Assembly (NCBI GenBank): GCA_028711995.1
Contig: JAQTRE010000014.1
Coordinates: forward strand, 1 to 42,234
Source of the DNA: Dehalococcoidia bacterium
GTDB lineage: Bacteria > Chloroflexota > Dehalococcoidia > SZUA-161 > SpSt-899
DNA length: 42,234 nt
Direction: 5' to 3'
The notes under the pieces were generated by a model. It made no database searches. It was not told the DNA's origin and worked only from the letters and a program-made list of their open reading frames with translations. The number at the start of each line of letters is the position of its first letter. Position 1 is the first letter of the stretch. Shown piece by piece: positions 31,834 through 40,338 of the stretch. The translations under genes and the position numbers were made by a program.

Positions 31834-33039
31834 TCAAGCGCCGAACTTGTCCAGCTTCAAAGCATTGGCCATGGCCATCAGCATGATATCGCTTCCACGG
31901 ATCCTGCCCATTCCCCCTCGGGCACAAGCCTTCTCCGAGAATTCCCTGACCTCGTCGGTTCGGCAATACCTGGAATAGAGAAAGACGGGCACCGGATGCC
32001 AGCTATGGCCCTTCAACAATGCCGGAGTGGAGTGATCGCCGGTGACTACCAATACATCCGGCTTCAGTTGCATCAGTTTTGGAATCAGCACATCGGTTTC
32101 TGCAATCACCCGGACTTTCCGATCGAAATCGCCGTCTTCACCGGCGGAATCGGTTTGCTTGATATGGACAAAGAAGAAATCATGCTTATCCCAGTTGGCG
32201 GCGAGCGTATCCAGCTCATCATTGAAGGTGGAACCCGTGTTCAGAATGGTCATCCCCACGAGCCTGGCCAGACCTCGATACATGGGATAAGTGGCAATGG
32301 CTGCGGGATCCAGTTTGAATATATCGCCCATACTGGGTAGCTTGGGGCGCTGGGCGATTCCCCGGAAGAGAATCATATTCGCCGGGTGGGAATCCGCCAG
32401 CAGGGTTCTGGCTTTGACGACGAACTCATTGACCACCAAGGCGGTTCTTTCCGATCCGGGCGTATAGGCTACTGACTCTTTGGGCATCAGCCCCACCTTC
32501 TGGGGATCGGTATCGCTGACGTCTCCGCCCAGGCCATTCCCTCGAAAGACAACCGCAAAGCGGTGTTCTTTTCCCGGTAGGATGAAGATATCGATGCCGC
32601 CGATTTTGATTTCCCTGAGCCTCTGGCAAAGCTCCGCGTTCTTTTCGGTGGGAATGCGACCAGCTCGGCGATCAGTGATCACGCCTTTATCATCGACCGT
32701 GCAGTAGTTACAGCGGGCAGCTACATCACCATCTTTGAGATTAAAGTCAACTCCCAATGCCTCCAGAACACCTCGCCCGACGAGCGATCTCACCGGATCG
32801 TATCCGAACAGCGAAAGATGCCCCGGACCGCTGCCGGGAGTGATGCCCGGGCCCACTGGGTCGTGAAGGCCGCAGACGCCTTGGGCGGCCAATCGATCCA
32901 GATTGGGTTTTCGGGCGGTTTCCAGCTCGGTCTTACCTGTTTCGGGATGGGGCAGTCCACCCAAACCGTCGAAAACCAGCAAGACAATCTTGGATGAAGT
33001 CTTGATGGAGATTTCGTTCAATATCTCGAAATCAACCAA
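31834..33039 (-). CDS. apgM: cofactor-independent phosphoglycerate mutase, archaeal-type (ApgM)
   Basis: The enzyme interconverts 3- and 2-phosphoglycerate. It belongs to the alkaline phosphatase superfamily, in the ApgM branch found in archaea and some bacteria. The 401 residues have the metal-binding FDGLGG near the N-terminus, DPVGPGITPGSGPGHLSLFGYDP with the catalytic serine, and a late VVTGDHSTPALLKGHSWHPVPVFLYS that holds the metal-binding aspartate and histidines. The frame starts with TTG at 33039, close behind a G-rich stretch (AGGGGGG); spacing is tight, so the exact start is uncertain. It lies between pgk and tpiA and so belongs to lower glycolysis/gluconeogenesis. Confidence 0.93.
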   Translation of the reverse strand: MVDFEILNEISIKTSSKIVLLVFDGLGGLPHPETGKTELETARKPNLDRLAAQGVCGLHDPVGPGITPGSGPGHLSLFGYDPVRSLVGRGVLEALGVDFNLKDGDVAARCNYCTVDDKGVITDRRAGRIPTEKNAELCQRLREIKIGGIDIFILPGKEHRFAVVFRGNGLGGDVSDTDPQKVGLMPKESVAYTPGSERTALVVNEFVVKARTLLADSHPANMILFRGIAQRPKLPSMGDIFKLDPAAIATYPMYRGLARLVGMTILNTGSTFNDELDTLAANWDKHDFFFVHIKQTDSAGEDGDFDRKVRVIAETDVLIPKLMQLKPDVLVVTGDHSTPALLKGHSWHPVPVFLYSRYCRTDEVREFSEKACARGGMGRIRGSDIMLMAMANALKLDKFGA

Positions 33040-33057
33040 ATTCCCCCCTTTCTCGGA

Positions 33058-33079
33058 GGGCGATCACAAGGGATCGCCC
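33058..33079. repeat. REP-like hairpin between pgk and apgM
   Basis: GGGCGATC and GATCGCCC flank a 6-nt loop. It resembles the hairpins at 6422, 18628 and 19822, and lies in the 58-nt gap before the apgM start. Confidence 0.6.
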
Positions 33080-33097
33080 CAGCTCACTCCTGATTCC

Positions 33098-34288
33098 TTA
33101 TTCATCCAGCAGCGCTAGCACGCCTGGCAAGGTTTTGCCTTCAAGAAATTCCAGGGCGGCTCCGCCGCCTGTTGAGATGTGAGTCATTTTAATGTTGAGC
33201 CCAAATTGATCCACTGCGGCAACCGTGTCCCCTCCGCCAACGATCGTGGTGGCTTCATCGAGTCTGGCGATGGCTGAGGCCAGAGCACGTGTCCCTTCCG
33301 CAAAGGCGGGAAACTCGAAGACGCCCATCGGGCCATTCCAGACGATTGTCTGGCATTTCTGAAGCTCTTTGTCAAATCTCTCTATGCTCTTGGGGCCGAC
33401 ATCCAGTATCATCCATCCGGGAGGGACATCGCTCAGAGAGATGGTCCTGTGCTCCGCCGAAGCGCTGAACTCCTTGGCAGCTATCGCATCTACCGGCAGC
33501 AGCATCCGCACATGGTTGGATTCGGCGCTCTTGATCAAACCCCGCGCAAAGTTCAACTGATCGTTCTCCACCTTGGAATTACCGACGTCGTATCCCTGGG
33601 CTTTGATGAACGTATTGGCCATACCGCCACCGATGACCAGGTAGTCCACCTTTTTGAGCAGATTCTCCAGAAGGCCGATCTTATCGGCGACCTTGGCTCC
33701 GCCGGCGATCACCGCAAACGGTCGAGTGGGGTTGGCCAGGGCTTTATCCAAAAACTTCAGGTCCTTTTCCATCACGAATCCGGAGACGGCCGGAAGATAC
33801 TTGGTGACCCCGACAATGGAAGCATGCGCCCGGTGTGCTGCACTGAAGGCATCATTGACGTAAATATCCGCCAAACTCGCCAGGGCCCTGGCAAACTGCG
33901 GGTCATTCTTCTCCTCTTCGGGATGAAAGCGCAGGTTTTCCAGCAGGACAATATCACCGATTTTCATGTCGGCAACGGCTTTTTCCACCTCCGGCCCGAT
34001 GCAGTCCTGAGTGCAGGTGACCGGTCTTCCCAGAACTTCGGAGAGGTGTTTGCCGGCGCGAGAAAGCCTGTAGTTTTCGATAACTTTCCCCTCCGGCCTC
34101 CCCAGATGAGAGCACAGGATAATTTTGGCATTCCGATCGATGAGATAGCGGATGGTGGGGATGGAAGCCCTGATGCGGCCATCGTCCGTGATGACGCCGG
34201 TGGATTTATCCATGGGGACATTGAAGTCCACCCGCATCAAAACGCGTTTGCCGCTGACATCGATATCCATTACCGTTTTCTTATTCAT
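33098..34288 (-). CDS. pgk: phosphoglycerate kinase
   Basis: The enzyme transfers phosphate between 1,3-bisphosphoglycerate and ADP. The 396 residues show the N-terminal [11 protein letters not shown], the substrate arginine region [13 protein letters not shown]-binding [17 protein letters not shown], and the C-terminal NGPMGVFE and [13 protein letters not shown] with the hinge glycines. The ATG at 34288 lies behind GGAGG at 6 nt. The start overlaps the end of the cooC-like gene by 8 nt, which points to one transcript and coupled translation. Confidence 0.98.
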   Translation of the reverse strand: MNKKTVMDIDVSGKRVLMRVDFNVPMDKSTGVITDDGRIRASIPTIRYLIDRNAKIILCSHLGRPEGKVIENYRLSRAGKHLSEVLGRPVTCTQDCIGPEVEKAVADMKIGDIVLLENLRFHPEEEKNDPQFARALASLADIYVNDAFSAAHRAHASIVGVTKYLPAVSGFVMEKDLKFLDKALANPTRPFAVIAGGAKVADKIGLLENLLKKVDYLVIGGGMANTFIKAQGYDVGNSKVENDQLNFARGLIKSAESNHVRMLLPVDAIAAKEFSASAEHRTISLSDVPPGWMILDVGPKSIERFDKELQKCQTIVWNGPMGVFEFPAFAEGTRALASAIARLDEATTIVGGGDTVAAVDQFGLNIKMTHISTGGGAALEFLEGKTLPGVLALLDE

Positions 34289-35069
34289 GGGTGCCTCCGT
34301 GAATTTTTTCCAGACGGTTTGCGATCTGGGTTGCCTCAACCACGGCGTTTGGCGCGAGGTCATAAGGACTCAGCCCTCTGAAATCAGCCTCGCGGATATT
34401 GGGATCGGCGCTCAGAAAGCCGAGCACCTTAAAATCTTTCAGATTGTCCTCGATGAATTGTCTGTCTGCTGACCCAGTCACTTTGTTGCCCACCACAAAG
34501 GTTTTCTTGATGCCGAGGTCTGCGGCCAGCTTCTTGATTGACCGGGCGGTCTGGATGCTCCGCTGCCCCGGCTCGGCGACTATGATGAAGGCATCGACTG
34601 CCCGCACCGTTCCTCTTGCCAGGTGCTCCACCCCCGCATCCATGTCCAGGATAATCGTTTCATTCCTTCTTAAGATCAGGTGACTGAGCAGCGCTTTCAG
34701 CAGCGTGCTTTCAGGGCAAATACAGCCGCTGCCACCGGTATCGACAGTTCCCAGCATCAGCAGTTTGACGCCATATTTCTCCACCGAGAAACGATCCGGG
34801 ATATCATCGACCTTTGGGTTGAGCTTGAAGAAGGGGGCAGAGGTTCCCCGTTTGGCACCGGTGCGCTCTTCGATGAGGGAGTCCATCTCGGCAATAGGCG
34901 TGATCTTTTGAACTTCGTCGGGAGGGATTCCCAGTGCTGCTGCCAGATTGGCATCGGGATTGGCGTCAATGGCGATCACCTTCTGTCCCCTTGAAGCATA
35001 AATCCGAGCCAGAAGACTGGCGAGAGTCGTCTTTCCAACCCCTCCCTTACCTGATATCGCGAGCTTCAC
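34281..35069 (-). CDS. cooC: CooC-type P-loop ATPase (nickel-insertion accessory protein)
   Basis: This is a 262-residue MinD/ParA-superfamily ATPase with deviant Walker A GKGGVGKTT at 7-15. It has the CooC hallmark Cys116-x-Cys118 (GSGCICPES), which in carbon monoxide dehydrogenase maturation binds a metal between two subunits. Walker B-like IILDMDAGVEHLARG follows. The protein would help load nickel into a CODH/ACS-type enzyme. No such enzyme is in the window; instead the gene leads a glycolytic operon and overlaps pgk by 8 nt. The start is GTG with AAAGGAG 10 nt upstream. Other CooC-like ATPases of unknown target exist, so the exact client is uncertain. Confidence 0.88.
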   Translation of the reverse strand: MKLAISGKGGVGKTTLASLLARIYASRGQKVIAIDANPDANLAAALGIPPDEVQKITPIAEMDSLIEERTGAKRGTSAPFFKLNPKVDDIPDRFSVEKYGVKLLMLGTVDTGGSGCICPESTLLKALLSHLILRRNETIILDMDAGVEHLARGTVRAVDAFIIVAEPGQRSIQTARSIKKLAADLGIKKTFVVGNKVTGSADRQFIEDNLKDFKVLGFLSADPNIREADFRGLSPYDLAPNAVVEATQIANRLEKIHGGTHE

Positions 35070-35151
35070 TGGTGCATGTCTCCTTTAAGAGAAGGCTGAA
35101 GAACGCAGCGCATGATTGATTATCGGGAGAGCTTGTTCGGTTCCCTCTCTA

Positions 35152-35180
35152 ATTAAACATATCATTAGCGGGGAATTCAA
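35152..35180 (-). promoter_or_regulatory. promoter of the cooC-pgk-apgM-tpiA operon
   Basis: TTGAAT (35180-35175) and TTTAAT (35157-35152) on the minus strand are 17 bp apart. The start point would be about 75 nt before the cooC GTG. It is the best promoter seen in the gap downstream of dnaA. Confidence 0.6.
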
Positions 35181-35181
35181 G

Positions 35182-35205
35182 CCTTTGCGCATTTCTTCGC
35201 AAAGG
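35182..35205. promoter_or_regulatory. operator-like inverted repeat upstream of the cooC promoter
   Basis: CCTTTGCG and CGCAAAGG flank an 8-nt centre, a perfect 24-bp dyad that ends 1 bp before the -35. It has no U-run, so it looks more like a protein-binding site than the dnaA terminator. Confidence 0.45.
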
Positions 35206-35361
35206 TCGGGCACTGTTCATCTGTCTTGCGGATGAGTGATGGGCCTTATAGCCGGGAGGTTGATATCCGTGACATGGCACAAAGGGAGCCAATTCTAACC
35301 ATTTCTGCCGGGGTAATTAAAACTGAGGCGGCTCTATACTTCAGCCATGGCATGATATGAT

Positions 35362-36765
35362 TTAGCTTACCTTGGAATAGAGGGCCTCCTTGATTTCAAG
35401 GATGTCTCTACGCAGAGCCGAGCTTTCCTCGATCTCCTCGGCAATCTTGCTGTGCCCGTGAAGAACCGTGCTATGGTCTCGTCCTCCCAGCTCTCTGCCG
35501 ATATCGGTCCAGGAGGACTTCGTTTCCTCTCTCATGATATACATGGCCACTTGCCGGGCAAAGGCGGTCAATTTATCTCTTCTCTTGGCGCGCAAAACAT
35601 CCGGGTGGATTCCGAAATATTCGGCCACCGTATTGATGACCATCTCCCCGGTAAGCGTCCGTCTGGCTTCGCTTGAGGCGATATCTTCCAGGGAAGCAGC
35701 CGCCAGATCGGCAGTGATCGGAGAATTGGTGAGCTTGGCGAAGGCCATGACTCGGTTCAGCGCCCCCTCAAGCTCTCGGATGTTATGTTGCACCCTTCGG
35801 GCAATCAGATGGAGCGCATCAAGCGGTACGCTACTCTTTAATTCCTCTGCCTTGGCCTGAAGAATGGCGATTCTGGTCTCCAGATCGGGAGGTTGAATAT
35901 CAACAATGAGGCCCCATTCGAACCGGGACCGCAACCGATCCTCAAGAAGGGAGAGCGCCTTGGGAGGACGATCGCTGCTGAGAATGATTTGATGGTTCGA
36001 GGTGTGCAGATCATTGAAGGTGTGAAAAAGGCTTTCCTCGGTCTGCTCTTTCCCGGCAATAAACTGGATATCATCTACCAGGAGGACATCTGTGGATCGG
36101 TACTTGTTGCGGAAACTCTCGGAGCTCTTTTCTCTGATACCGGCGATGAATTCGTTGGTGAATTGTTCCCCTGTGACGTAGACCACTTGCTTGGCATTCT
36201 GCTGCACAAAGCTGCCGATGGCATGGAGCAGATGGGTTTTTCCCAGTCCCGATCCCCCGTAGATGAAGAGCGGATTATAGACGGTTCCCGGGTTTTCCGC
36301 TACGCCCATGGCAGCGGCATGGGCCAACCGATTACAGCTTCCCACGATAAAGTTGGCGAACGTATATTTATTGTTTATCCAGGGGCACGTGTTCTTTCCG
36401 TTGGACTCAGGAGCATCCTGCACAGCTGCATGTTGCCCATGGTAAACCTGGAACTGGACTTCAACTGGCTGTCCTGTAACGCTGGCAAGGTTCTTCAGTA
36501 TCAAGTGAGAGAGACGCTTTTCCAGCCATTCGACTGCAAAGGTGTTGGGGACACCGATGATGAAAAGATCATCTTTGCAGGAAAGCCCGATAGTATCTTT
36601 CAGCCAGGTCTGATAATTGGCCTTGGTTACCTGCAATTGCAATGCACCCAGCACTGCATCCCATATTTCTCGAGGTGATCTTTGTGAGTTTACCATAAAT
36701 TGCTCAAAGCTGTTTTGCCCTTGGCTGCGGGATGGCGGGATTTGGGGATAGCCAGAGGATAGCAC
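35362..36765 (-). CDS. dnaA: chromosomal replication initiator DnaA
   Basis: This AAA+ protein binds DnaA boxes and opens the origin. The 467 residues hold the N-terminal DnaB/DnaD-interacting domain (IWDAVLGALQLQVTKANYQTWL), Walker A GGSGLGKTH at 170-178, Walker B VLLVDDIQF, the sensor II/box VII region, and the C-terminal DNA-binding signature DIGRELGGRDHSTVLHGHSKI. GTG at 36765 is chosen because GGAGG lies 8 nt upstream; the ATG at residue 24 has a poor site. dnaN is not adjacent and no cluster of TTATCCACA boxes is seen, so the origin is probably elsewhere. Three TTAC-type repeats at 11-bp spacing lie upstream. Confidence 0.97.
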   Translation of the reverse strand: MLSSGYPQIPPSRSQGQNSFEQFMVNSQRSPREIWDAVLGALQLQVTKANYQTWLKDTIGLSCKDDLFIIGVPNTFAVEWLEKRLSHLILKNLASVTGQPVEVQFQVYHGQHAAVQDAPESNGKNTCPWINNKYTFANFIVGSCNRLAHAAAMGVAENPGTVYNPLFIYGGSGLGKTHLLHAIGSFVQQNAKQVVYVTGEQFTNEFIAGIREKSSESFRNKYRSTDVLLVDDIQFIAGKEQTEESLFHTFNDLHTSNHQIILSSDRPPKALSLLEDRLRSRFEWGLIVDIQPPDLETRIAILQAKAEELKSSVPLDALHLIARRVQHNIRELEGALNRVMAFAKLTNSPITADLAAASLEDIASSEARRTLTGEMVINTVAEYFGIHPDVLRAKRRDKLTAFARQVAMYIMREETKSSWTDIGRELGGRDHSTVLHGHSKIAEEIEESSALRRDILEIKEALYSKVS

Positions 36766-36814
36766 GCCAAAATCCTCCGGTCAAGGGTTTTCGGGGGGCA
36801 TTTTTCGGGCTTTC

Positions 36815-36841
36815 TTTACTGGATATTTACCAAATATTTAC
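36815..36841. promoter_or_regulatory. three 11-bp-phased TTTAC repeats upstream of dnaA
   Basis: TTTAC occurs at 36815, 36826 and 36837, exactly 11 bp apart; towards dnaA this reads GTAAA-N6-GTAAA-N6-GTAAA. The site lies about 50 bp before the dnaA start and about 60 bp before the cca promoter. Same-face repeats of this period suit an OmpR-family regulator; iteron-like replication control is an alternative. Confidence 0.5.
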
Positions 36842-36898
36842 CTTATTTTGACCGAATCTTCGATGGGTCTCTAATTCATTTTGTGCTGATGGAACTCA

Positions 36899-36907
36899 TG
36901 CTATAAT
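36899..36907 (+). promoter_or_regulatory. extended -10 promoter of the CCA/poly(A) nucleotidyltransferase gene
   Basis: TATAAT at 36902-36907 is preceded by TGC (extended -10). Transcription would begin near 36914, giving a very short leader that starts at the AAGGAG ribosome site. Confidence 0.65.
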
Positions 36908-36925
36908 CAGGGAAAGGAGCAAAGG

Positions 36926-38173
36926 GTGGAGAATATTTTCGTAGAGCTCGAGGCCTATTTGTCGCATGAATGTTTGGAACTCTTGCAGAGAGTGGGGGAT
37001 TCGGCGCAGAAAAGGGGTGAGTCTGCGTATCTCGTGGGGGGGCTGGTGAGGGATGTTCTTCTGTGCCAGTCGAGTCTGGATCTCGATATCGTGGTTGAGG
37101 GCGACGCTATCGGGCTGGCACGCCAGATCGCTCGGGATCGAGATTGGACTATTCGAACCCATCCTCGCTTCGGGACAGCCAAGCTCTCCATGAAGGAGTT
37201 CGGCCTTGACATTGCCATGGCGCGTTCTGAGACCTATCAAAAACCTGGGGCTCTTCCCGTTGTGAAACAGGGCGCGATTCTGGATGATCTCCTGCGGCGC
37301 GATTTTACCATCAATGCCATGGCGGCTCGGCTCAACCCGGGATGCTTCGGTGAGCTACTGGATCCTTATGGCGGGCAGGGAGATTTGTCGAAAAGGATCG
37401 TCCGAGTGTTGCATCAGGTTAGTTTTATCGATGACCCCACCCGTATCCTCCGCGCCCTTCGTTATGAACAGCGGCTCGATTTCCACCTGGAACGGAACAC
37501 AGAGAAGCTGATTCGACAGGACCTGGACAACCTGGATGCGGTGACGGGTGAGCGATTGTGGCATGAGCTGGAGTTGATTCTCGAAGAGAAACATCCGGAG
37601 AAGGCCATTTGCCGTGCCGATGAACTCGGTGTGCTGCAGAAACTTTATCCGGCCCTTCGAGGAGACGGCTGGCTCCGGGAGAAATTCGCCCAGGCCAGAA
37701 CTGGCGGCGATGGGCCATTAAGCTTATCGGGGATATACCTGGCGCTGTTGGCCTATCGGGTTGATCCGGAGGACATCCCCGTCTTTATCTCCCGTCTCAA
37801 AATGCCCGGCTGGGCAGCACGAATTGTGCGAGACGTTCCTCGGATCAGGCAAGGGATGTCTTCGCTGGCGGCTCTGGAGATTCGGCCCAGCGAAATCTAT
37901 CGCCGGCTGGAACATCAAATTCCGGAGGTTATCAAAGCCGCGGCGGTTGCCGCTGATTCTCTTGTCGTTCGGGAGCGATTGGAGCTTTATCTGAATAGCC
38001 TGCGGGCGATCAAACCATCGCTGAGCGGCGATGATCTGCAGGAGATGGGAGTCAAACCCAGGGGAGAGTTGGGGCGCATATTGCGAGTGTTGCGTGATGC
38101 CCGATTGGACCACGAGGTAACCCTCAGGGTGGAGGAAGAGGCGCTGGTGAGAAGGCTACTCACAAGGGTGTAG
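36926..38173 (+). CDS. CCA tRNA nucleotidyltransferase / poly(A) polymerase family protein
   Basis: This class II nucleotidyltransferase has 415 residues. The catalytic head shows YLVGGLVRDVLL, the metal-binding D52-x-D54 in LDLDIVVEGDA, the RRDFTINAM motif at 124-132, and DDPTRILRALRYEQRLDFHLE, the motif that with RRD reads the incoming nucleotide. A helical tail without an HD domain follows. It should add or repair the CCA end of tRNAs. The tRNA-Ser in this window encodes its own CCA, so repair may dominate, and a poly(A) polymerase activity cannot be excluded. The GTG start has AAGGAG 6 nt upstream. It is divergent from dnaA and ends 2 nt from the convergent M20 gene. Confidence 0.9.
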   Translation: MENIFVELEAYLSHECLELLQRVGDSAQKRGESAYLVGGLVRDVLLCQSSLDLDIVVEGDAIGLARQIARDRDWTIRTHPRFGTAKLSMKEFGLDIAMARSETYQKPGALPVVKQGAILDDLLRRDFTINAMAARLNPGCFGELLDPYGGQGDLSKRIVRVLHQVSFIDDPTRILRALRYEQRLDFHLERNTEKLIRQDLDNLDAVTGERLWHELELILEEKHPEKAICRADELGVLQKLYPALRGDGWLREKFAQARTGGDGPLSLSGIYLALLAYRVDPEDIPVFISRLKMPGWAARIVRDVPRIRQGMSSLAALEIRPSEIYRRLEHQIPEVIKAAAVAADSLVVRERLELYLNSLRAIKPSLSGDDLQEMGVKPRGELGRILRVLRDARLDHEVTLRVEEEALVRRLLTRV

Positions 38174-38175
38174 GG

Positions 38176-39522
38176 TCATCGGCATTTGTCCATGAGAGCG
38201 GCAACATATTTGGCGCCCAGTAGAAAATCGGCCAGGCGAATGCTCTCATCGGGCGCATGAGGTCGGGAATCAGGGAATGCCACCCCCGTTGAACCCACTG
38301 GCATTCCGAGTGTGCTGATGAAGGGGAACATCGGACCGCTGCCGGTCATGCTGGGCTTGATGATTGGCTCGCAGGCGTAAACCTCTCGTGCAGCCTCGCT
38401 CAGCACCTTGACGAAGGGGGAATCCAGCGGCGTGCGGGCAGGACGCTCTCCATGTTCGGTGAAAATCTGCACATCATCGAATCCATGCCGATCAAGGTGA
38501 CTGCGCAGCTTCTTGATGATATCTTCCGGTCGTTGGTCGGGCACCAGCCGAAAATCCAGTTTAGCTTTGGCAAAGTTGGGGAGCACGGTTTTAGAGCCCT
38601 CGCCGGTGTATCCGGATATGAGCCCGTTGATATTGCAGGCCGGTTGCAGTATGTTGTAAATCTGCAATTCTTCTCCGGAAAGTCCCTTCAAAAAGCCTTT
38701 GATTCCCAGGTCCTCGCGTAACTGCCTTTCATCTGCGGGCATGGCCTTGATGGCCTCGATGACTTGCGCTGATGGGGGTTGGACATCATCGTAGAAGCCT
38801 TCAATGAGAATGTTTTCGTTGGCGTCTTTAATTGAACTGAGAGCCCAGGCCAGCCGCCATGCCGGGTTGGGAACCATGACGCCCAGCGAGGAGTGAAGGT
38901 CTCGAATTGCCCCTCGCACTTCCAGATCAATGCAGATGATTCCCTTGAGGCCCATGATGATCTCCGGCCGATCATCCCAGCTTACCCTGCCGCCCTCCCA
39001 GAAACAGGCATCGGATTTAAGTAAAGCCTGATTGTTTTCGATGAAGGAGACAAGGCTGGGGCTGCCTACCTCCTCCTCTCCCTCGATGAGGAATTTGATG
39101 GATATCGGCAAGCGGCCCCTTGTTTTCAGGAATGCCTTGATGGCCAGCAGCCGGGCGATGATGTCCCCTTTATCGTCCGAGACGCCGCGGGCGACCAGTT
39201 TGCCCTCGATCACGACCGGATCAAAGGGAGGCGTAGTCCAGAGCTCCAGAGGCTCCGGGGGCTGCACATCGTAGTGATTATAGAATAGCAGCGTGAATTC
39301 GGAATCGCCTTTGAGTTCGCCGAAAACCACAGGAGCCCCACCTTCTCTGGTCGGCAGGATAGTGGGATTCACCCCGTATTCTCGTAGTAACTCGGCGGTG
39401 AGATCAGCGGTTTCCCTGATCCCCACTCCCTGAGCGCTGATGCTGGGCTGGCGGCAATATCGCTTCAGGTCTTCAATGGCATCCAGCCAGTTTGATTCGA
39501 TGTACTCATAGACTTTCTGCAT
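38176..39522 (-). CDS. M20 family metallopeptidase (dipeptidase)
   Basis: This is a di-zinc peptidase of 448 residues in the ArgE/DapE/ACY1/CPG2 group. Metal ligands are in YNHYDVQPPEPLELWTTPPF (His and the following Asp), RGVSDDKGDIIARL (bridging Asp), and the general-base pair IEGEEEVGSPS; a late His is in PDSRPHAPDESIRLADF. The middle dimerisation lid (DLHSSLG ... ILQPACNINGLISGYTGEGSKTVLPN) is typical of the carnosinase-like members, which cleave dipeptides. The ATG follows GGAG by 7 nt. The 3' end is 2 nt from the convergent cca gene. Natural substrate unknown. Confidence 0.93.
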   Translation of the reverse strand: MQKVYEYIESNWLDAIEDLKRYCRQPSISAQGVGIRETADLTAELLREYGVNPTILPTREGGAPVVFGELKGDSEFTLLFYNHYDVQPPEPLELWTTPPFDPVVIEGKLVARGVSDDKGDIIARLLAIKAFLKTRGRLPISIKFLIEGEEEVGSPSLVSFIENNQALLKSDACFWEGGRVSWDDRPEIIMGLKGIICIDLEVRGAIRDLHSSLGVMVPNPAWRLAWALSSIKDANENILIEGFYDDVQPPSAQVIEAIKAMPADERQLREDLGIKGFLKGLSGEELQIYNILQPACNINGLISGYTGEGSKTVLPNFAKAKLDFRLVPDQRPEDIIKKLRSHLDRHGFDDVQIFTEHGERPARTPLDSPFVKVLSEAAREVYACEPIIKPSMTGSGPMFPFISTLGMPVGSTGVAFPDSRPHAPDESIRLADFLLGAKYVAALMDKCR

Positions 39523-39586
39523 TCGTTTTCTCCAAAAATGAGCCTCTTCCTGTCGGGGAGAGGTTAGGATAATGTGATCAAACCTA

Positions 39587-39743
39587 AATCAACCCCCTGC
39601 CCCCACTCTTGGGGGAGGATTAAGGGATTTGGGGGACACCCCCAAACCCCCGGCAGGGAGGTATCCCTGCACTCTCTAGAAGCCCTCCTTGATGGGAGAG
39701 AGTCCGCCAGTCCGCCCCATACTTGATACATTGGTGAGGGTGA
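39587..39743 (+). repeat. intergenic G/C-rich repeat, copy 5 of 5
   Basis: This copy runs AATCAACCCCCTGCCCCC, CTCTTGGGGGAGG, GGGGGACACCCCC, CCCCCGGCAGGGAGG with its TCCCTGC partner, CTCCTTGATGGGAGAGAG and GGTGAGGGTGA. It lies between the M20 gene and the macrodomain gene and ends only a few bases before the macrodomain stop. Confidence 0.8.
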
Positions 39744-39750
39744 ATGCCGC

Positions 39751-40296
39751 TTATTCCGGCAGTTCTTCTAAAGCCTGGCGATAGGCATCAAAGGTTCGGG
39801 CATCGAACAGGACAAAGACCACCTCCTCAAAAGGGCTATCCTGTCTGAGAAAATCGCTGACTGTCCACAGGGCCACTCTTGCCGCCTGCTCGATGGGATA
39901 CCCATAAGCGCCGGTGCTGATCGAAGGAAAGGAAACGCTCTTGAGGCCGTTTGCAACTGCCGCCTTCATGCTTTCCCGATAGGCGCTGGCCAGGGTTTCG
40001 GGCTCTTGGCTTTTACCGCCGTGCCAGATCGGTCCCACGGTGTGAATTACATACCGGGCATTAAGAGCGCCGCCAGTGGTAATGATGGCTTGACCGGCGG
40101 GAAGCCGACCCCTTTGGGCGACAACCTTTTTGCAGTCCTCCAGAATCGCCGGGCCTCCAGCTCGATGAATGGCGACATCCACTCCCCCTCCGCCCATGAG
40201 GCCGGAGTTGGCCGCATTGACAATAGCCTCCGTCACTTGCCGGGTGATATCGCCCTGGACAAGAGATAGCCTCGTTTTATTGATCACCCTTTCCAT
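39751..40296 (-). CDS. macrodomain protein (ADP-ribose / O-acetyl-ADP-ribose hydrolase type)
   Basis: This is a single macrodomain of 181 residues. The ADP-ribose site is visible as VQGDIT, EAIVNAANSGLMGGGGVDVAIHRAGG, then PSISTGAYGYPIEQAARVAL, the pattern of the MacroD/YmdB class that removes acetyl or ADP-ribosyl groups. The ATG at 40296 follows AAGGG by 7 nt. It is followed upstream in the same direction by pcm (42-nt gap) and lgt, so the three may be cotranscribed as a damage-repair and envelope set. The reaction is inferred from the family. Confidence 0.92.
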   Translation of the reverse strand: MERVINKTRLSLVQGDITRQVTEAIVNAANSGLMGGGGVDVAIHRAGGPAILEDCKKVVAQRGRLPAGQAIITTGGALNARYVIHTVGPIWHGGKSQEPETLASAYRESMKAAVANGLKSVSFPSISTGAYGYPIEQAARVALWTVSDFLRQDSPFEEVVFVLFDARTFDAYRQALEELPE

Positions 40297-40338
40297 CTCG
40301 AAACCCTTCGTCTTGAATTATAACATTTATAGCAGTCA

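Noticed and set aside
36766-36925. Replication origin next to dnaA
   Set aside because: The gap is short, has no DnaA-box cluster and dnaN is absent; only the phased TTTAC repeats are notable.
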